Source of the DNA: Pedobacter ginsenosidimutans
Lineage (GTDB): Bacteria; Bacteroidota; Bacteroidia; Sphingobacteriales; Sphingobacteriaceae
NCBI RefSeq assembly: GCF_001442625.1
Contig: NZ_LMZQ01000020.1
Coordinates: 1 to 64,000 of the forward strand
DNA length: 64,000 bases
Reading direction: 5' to 3'
The first letter of the stretch is position 1, and every line of letters begins with the position of its first letter. The notes below the pieces were generated by a model that was not told where the DNA came from, ran no database searches, and saw nothing but the letters and a program-made list of their open reading frames with translations. Position numbers and translations under genes: made by a program. This document shows, in pieces, positions 62,181 to 64,000 of the stretch.

Positions 62181-63122
62181 TTACTTCGTTGCATAATCAA
62201 ATGCCTTAAACTTTTGAAAAACATTTGCTGCACAGCCTAACAAACCAGCCTTGTTGCCCAGCTTGGCCGCAACTACCAATTCATTACCGGGTGCAATAGG
62301 GACCGCCAATGTTTTTATTCTTCTTTCTATCTCCCGGACATAGAAGGCGCCAGATTCGCTTATGCCTCCGCCAATTACAATTTTTTGCGGACTAAATACA
62401 TTTATAAAACTAATAATGCCTGTAGCCAGGTAATCGAAATGCGATTCCATAGCTTTAACGGCATATTCTTCTCTGGCCAGGTATTTTTCGACCATATATT
62501 TACCATCAATCTCTTCTGGCGAATTAGGATGGATAGACTGATAATGGTTAAGCAGGGCAGATACTGACGCATAAGCTTCTAAACAACCACGACCTCCGCA
62601 GGCACAGGCAACCCCACGGTGTTGTACAACAATATGCCCTAACTCTGTACCTCTATTTCTAAATCCTCCGTAAAGTTTGTTATCAATCATCACAGCACCA
62701 CCTATTCCAGTGCCTACGGTAAGGAAAACCACATCACTACAATCTTTGGCCGCCCCATAAGTCATTTCTCCAAGTCCCATTAAATTGGCATCATTATCCA
62801 TTACAATATTATAACGTGTTACTTCTTGCAGGATTTCACCTAAAGCCAATTGTTTAAAGCCGGGTAAATTATCAGCACCGGCAATAATCTTATTGTTGTA
62901 AATAATCCCCGGAAAACCAATGCCCACCCCAAGAATGGGGTTCTTAATTTTTTTAGCACAGGTATTGATCGCTTCTACAATGAGTGCAATAATGGCACCC
63001 TGTGTTTTCGCATTTTTTAGCGATACAATAATGGAATATAAAATTTCGCCATTTTGGTTTACTACTCCACATTTGAGTGAAGATCCACCCACATCAATTC
63101 CGATAGCATACGATTGTTCCAT
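62181..63122 (-). CDS. ROK family sugar kinase, glucokinase-like
   Basis: A 313-residue kinase with no helix-turn-helix. The start MEQSYAIGIDVGGSSLKCG gives the ATP-binding loop and GVGIGFPG is the second motif. GTGIGGAVMIDNK and the zinc motif GVACACGGRGCLEAYAS are complete. It phosphorylates glucose or an amino sugar in the cytoplasm. The open frame extends 8 codons upstream, but 63122 is the family start. It lies near an alpha-galactosidase gene, but on the opposite strand. Confidence 0.9.
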   Translation of the reverse strand: MEQSYAIGIDVGGSSLKCGVVNQNGEILYSIIVSLKNAKTQGAIIALIVEAINTCAKKIKNPILGVGIGFPGIIYNNKIIAGADNLPGFKQLALGEILQEVTRYNIVMDNDANLMGLGEMTYGAAKDCSDVVFLTVGTGIGGAVMIDNKLYGGFRNRGTELGHIVVQHRGVACACGGRGCLEAYASVSALLNHYQSIHPNSPEEIDGKYMVEKYLAREEYAVKAMESHFDYLATGIISFINVFSPQKIVIGGGISESGAFYVREIERRIKTLAVPIAPGNELVVAAKLGNKAGLLGCAANVFQKFKAFDYATK

Positions 63123-63491
63123 ATTGAAATTATTTAAAGTAATCATATACCGAACCTAATTTAAATCTCATTTGCATTGCTTTATTGGACATGTTTTTTC
63201 AATATCATTTATTATTCGAATCTAATATAGGCTAAAAATAGAATTCGATAAGCCTCTACCCGTTAAATTTCAACTCAAAAACCTTCAATATTGCTAAAAA
63301 AAGAAAATAAATATTTAACAGTAATCATTTTTAGGCAACGCAGCCATAAAAGTAATGCTTTTAAGCGTAAGGGATAGTAGCGCAAAGCCCACAGCGTTGG
63401 ACTTGCTGCAAATAGCGCGCTCAAAAAAATCAACAATCAAATTTAACTATGAAGCAATAAACATTATAATACCTTAGTTGGTTAAAGAAAA
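63123..63491. other. Intergenic region with a degenerate repeat
   Basis: 369 bases. A stretch around 63361-63420 (GTAAGGGATAGTAGCGCAAAGC, then CTGCAAATAGCGCGCTC) looks like a partial copy of a dispersed element. I see no gene, tRNA or clear promoter. Confidence 0.4.
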
Positions 63492-64000
63492 CTATTTAAA
63501 TACATTTTTTGGTACTGTTCCTGTCCAAGATTCAGGTAGTTTCGTCAGCCCAAAAATTTTAGACACGACCAAACTCGTATTTTTATTGCTGTTAAAAGAG
63601 GTAATTAATCCTCCCCTTTTAATCTGTGGGCCAGTAATTGCCCAAGGCACCTGCATTTCTGCCATCGATACGCCACCATGCCCTTTATTTATACCTCCGT
63701 GATCGGTAATCAATAAGAAATGAGTGTCTTTATAAATGCCAGCAGTCTTTAATTTTTCCAGTAAAGCACCTATGGCAATATCAGCTTGTTCAATAGCCGT
63801 TATATATTCTGGAGTCATCCAACCAAAACCATGTCCTGCATGATCGGTGTGTACGCTGTACAAAAAGGTAAGTGTAGGGTTCTGTTTGTTCTTCAGCATA
63901 AAATCAAAAGCTTTCTGGTAGTTCTCTTTATACTCATCTTTTTCTTCAAAAGATACTTCATCCAGGTATTTCTGATTAATCGGGTTAATCAGTTCTTTCC
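63492..64000 (-). CDS. Alkaline phosphatase superfamily enzyme, C-terminal part (cut by window end)
   Basis: At least 169 residues of the C-terminus; the N-terminus lies beyond the window. HTDHAGHGFGW and LITDHGGINKGHGG carry the metal-binding Asp and His residues of the phosphodiesterase/nucleotide pyrophosphatase group (type I phosphodiesterase). It hydrolyses phosphate esters or diesters, with the substrate unclear. The internal ATG at 63899 is not the true start: the frame stays open to the window edge. Confidence 0.88.
   Translation of the reverse strand, partial: KELINPINQKYLDEVSFEEKDEYKENYQKAFDFMLKNKQNPTLTFLYSVHTDHAGHGFGWMTPEYITAIEQADIAIGALLEKLKTAGIYKDTHFLLITDHGGINKGHGGVSMAEMQVPWAITGPQIKRGGLITSFNSNKNTSLVVSKIFGLTKLPESWTGTVPKNVFK

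Noticed and set aside
63361..63420. Possible tRNA or small RNA in the gap before the ROK gene
   Set aside because: No cloverleaf or T-loop sequence was found. The G-rich stretch looks like a fragment of a dispersed repeat.

Overview
The window looks like ordinary chromosome from an AT-rich member of the Bacteroidetes, most likely a Pedobacter-like Sphingobacteriaceae. The evidence is a PorP/SprF protein paired with a giant PKD protein ending in a gliding-motility (type IX secretion) C-terminal domain, Bacteroidetes-only families (DUF5723, head-GIN, LytTR/LytS pairs next to LiaF-like proteins), lipoproteins and TlpA-like thioredoxins, and repeated matches to the Bacteroidetes -7 promoter box TAnnTTTG. 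I see no rRNA, tRNA, CRISPR array, prophage or insertion sequence. Several dispersed palindromic repeat families occupy the intergenic spaces. Gene identities are read from sequence motifs and were not searched against any database.

Layout. 1-3.4 kb: tpiA (cut by the window edge), a GlmU-like sugar nucleotidyltransferase, ribosomal protein L31 type B and small unknown genes. 3.6-6.3 kb: methylmalonyl-CoA epimerase and a compact iscS-iscU-iscA iron-sulfur operon. 6.6-18.4 kb: acyl-CoA ligase, an alkyltransferase-like DNA repair protein lacking the catalytic cysteine, lysyl-tRNA synthetase, an M3 metallopeptidase lipoprotein, uracil-DNA glycosylase and small enzymes. 18.5-21.6 kb: an Lrp regulator, then a DtxR/MntR-type repressor overlapping an Nramp transporter fused to a universal stress domain, with a palindromic candidate operator upstream. 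21.7-31.6 kb: smpB, pcm, priA, surface proteins, tsaB and the rpmH-rnpA-yidD cluster. 32-38 kb: an envelope-stress-like operon (LiaF-like, DUF4288-like, LytS kinase, LytTR regulator), a ChaN-like protein, mscL and rpoN. 38.4-42.9 kb: type IX secretion surface proteins. 43.2-46.9 kb: a lone tatA, then an HD phosphohydrolase divergent from a tetR-abc1 kinase operon.

47-59.4 kb is mostly one minus-strand group: an HD domain fused to a Pycsar-type transmembrane effector domain, translationally coupled to polyphosphate kinase, followed by a beta-propeller lipoprotein, a metallophosphoesterase/outer-membrane barrel fusion and a large GAF-domain protein. 59.7-64 kb: a secreted alpha-galactosidase, a ROK sugar kinase and part of an alkaline-phosphatase-superfamily enzyme.

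Most promising leads. First, the coupling of the HD-Pycsar effector fusion to ppk1, with no recognisable pyrimidine cyclase in the window. Second, the TetR/HD/ABC1 divergon: two perfect 16-bp inverted copies of a semi-palindrome lie 52 bp apart, and one sits exactly between the -33 and -7 elements of the HD gene promoter. Third, palindromic repeat families that share CGTCAT/ATGACG-like ends.
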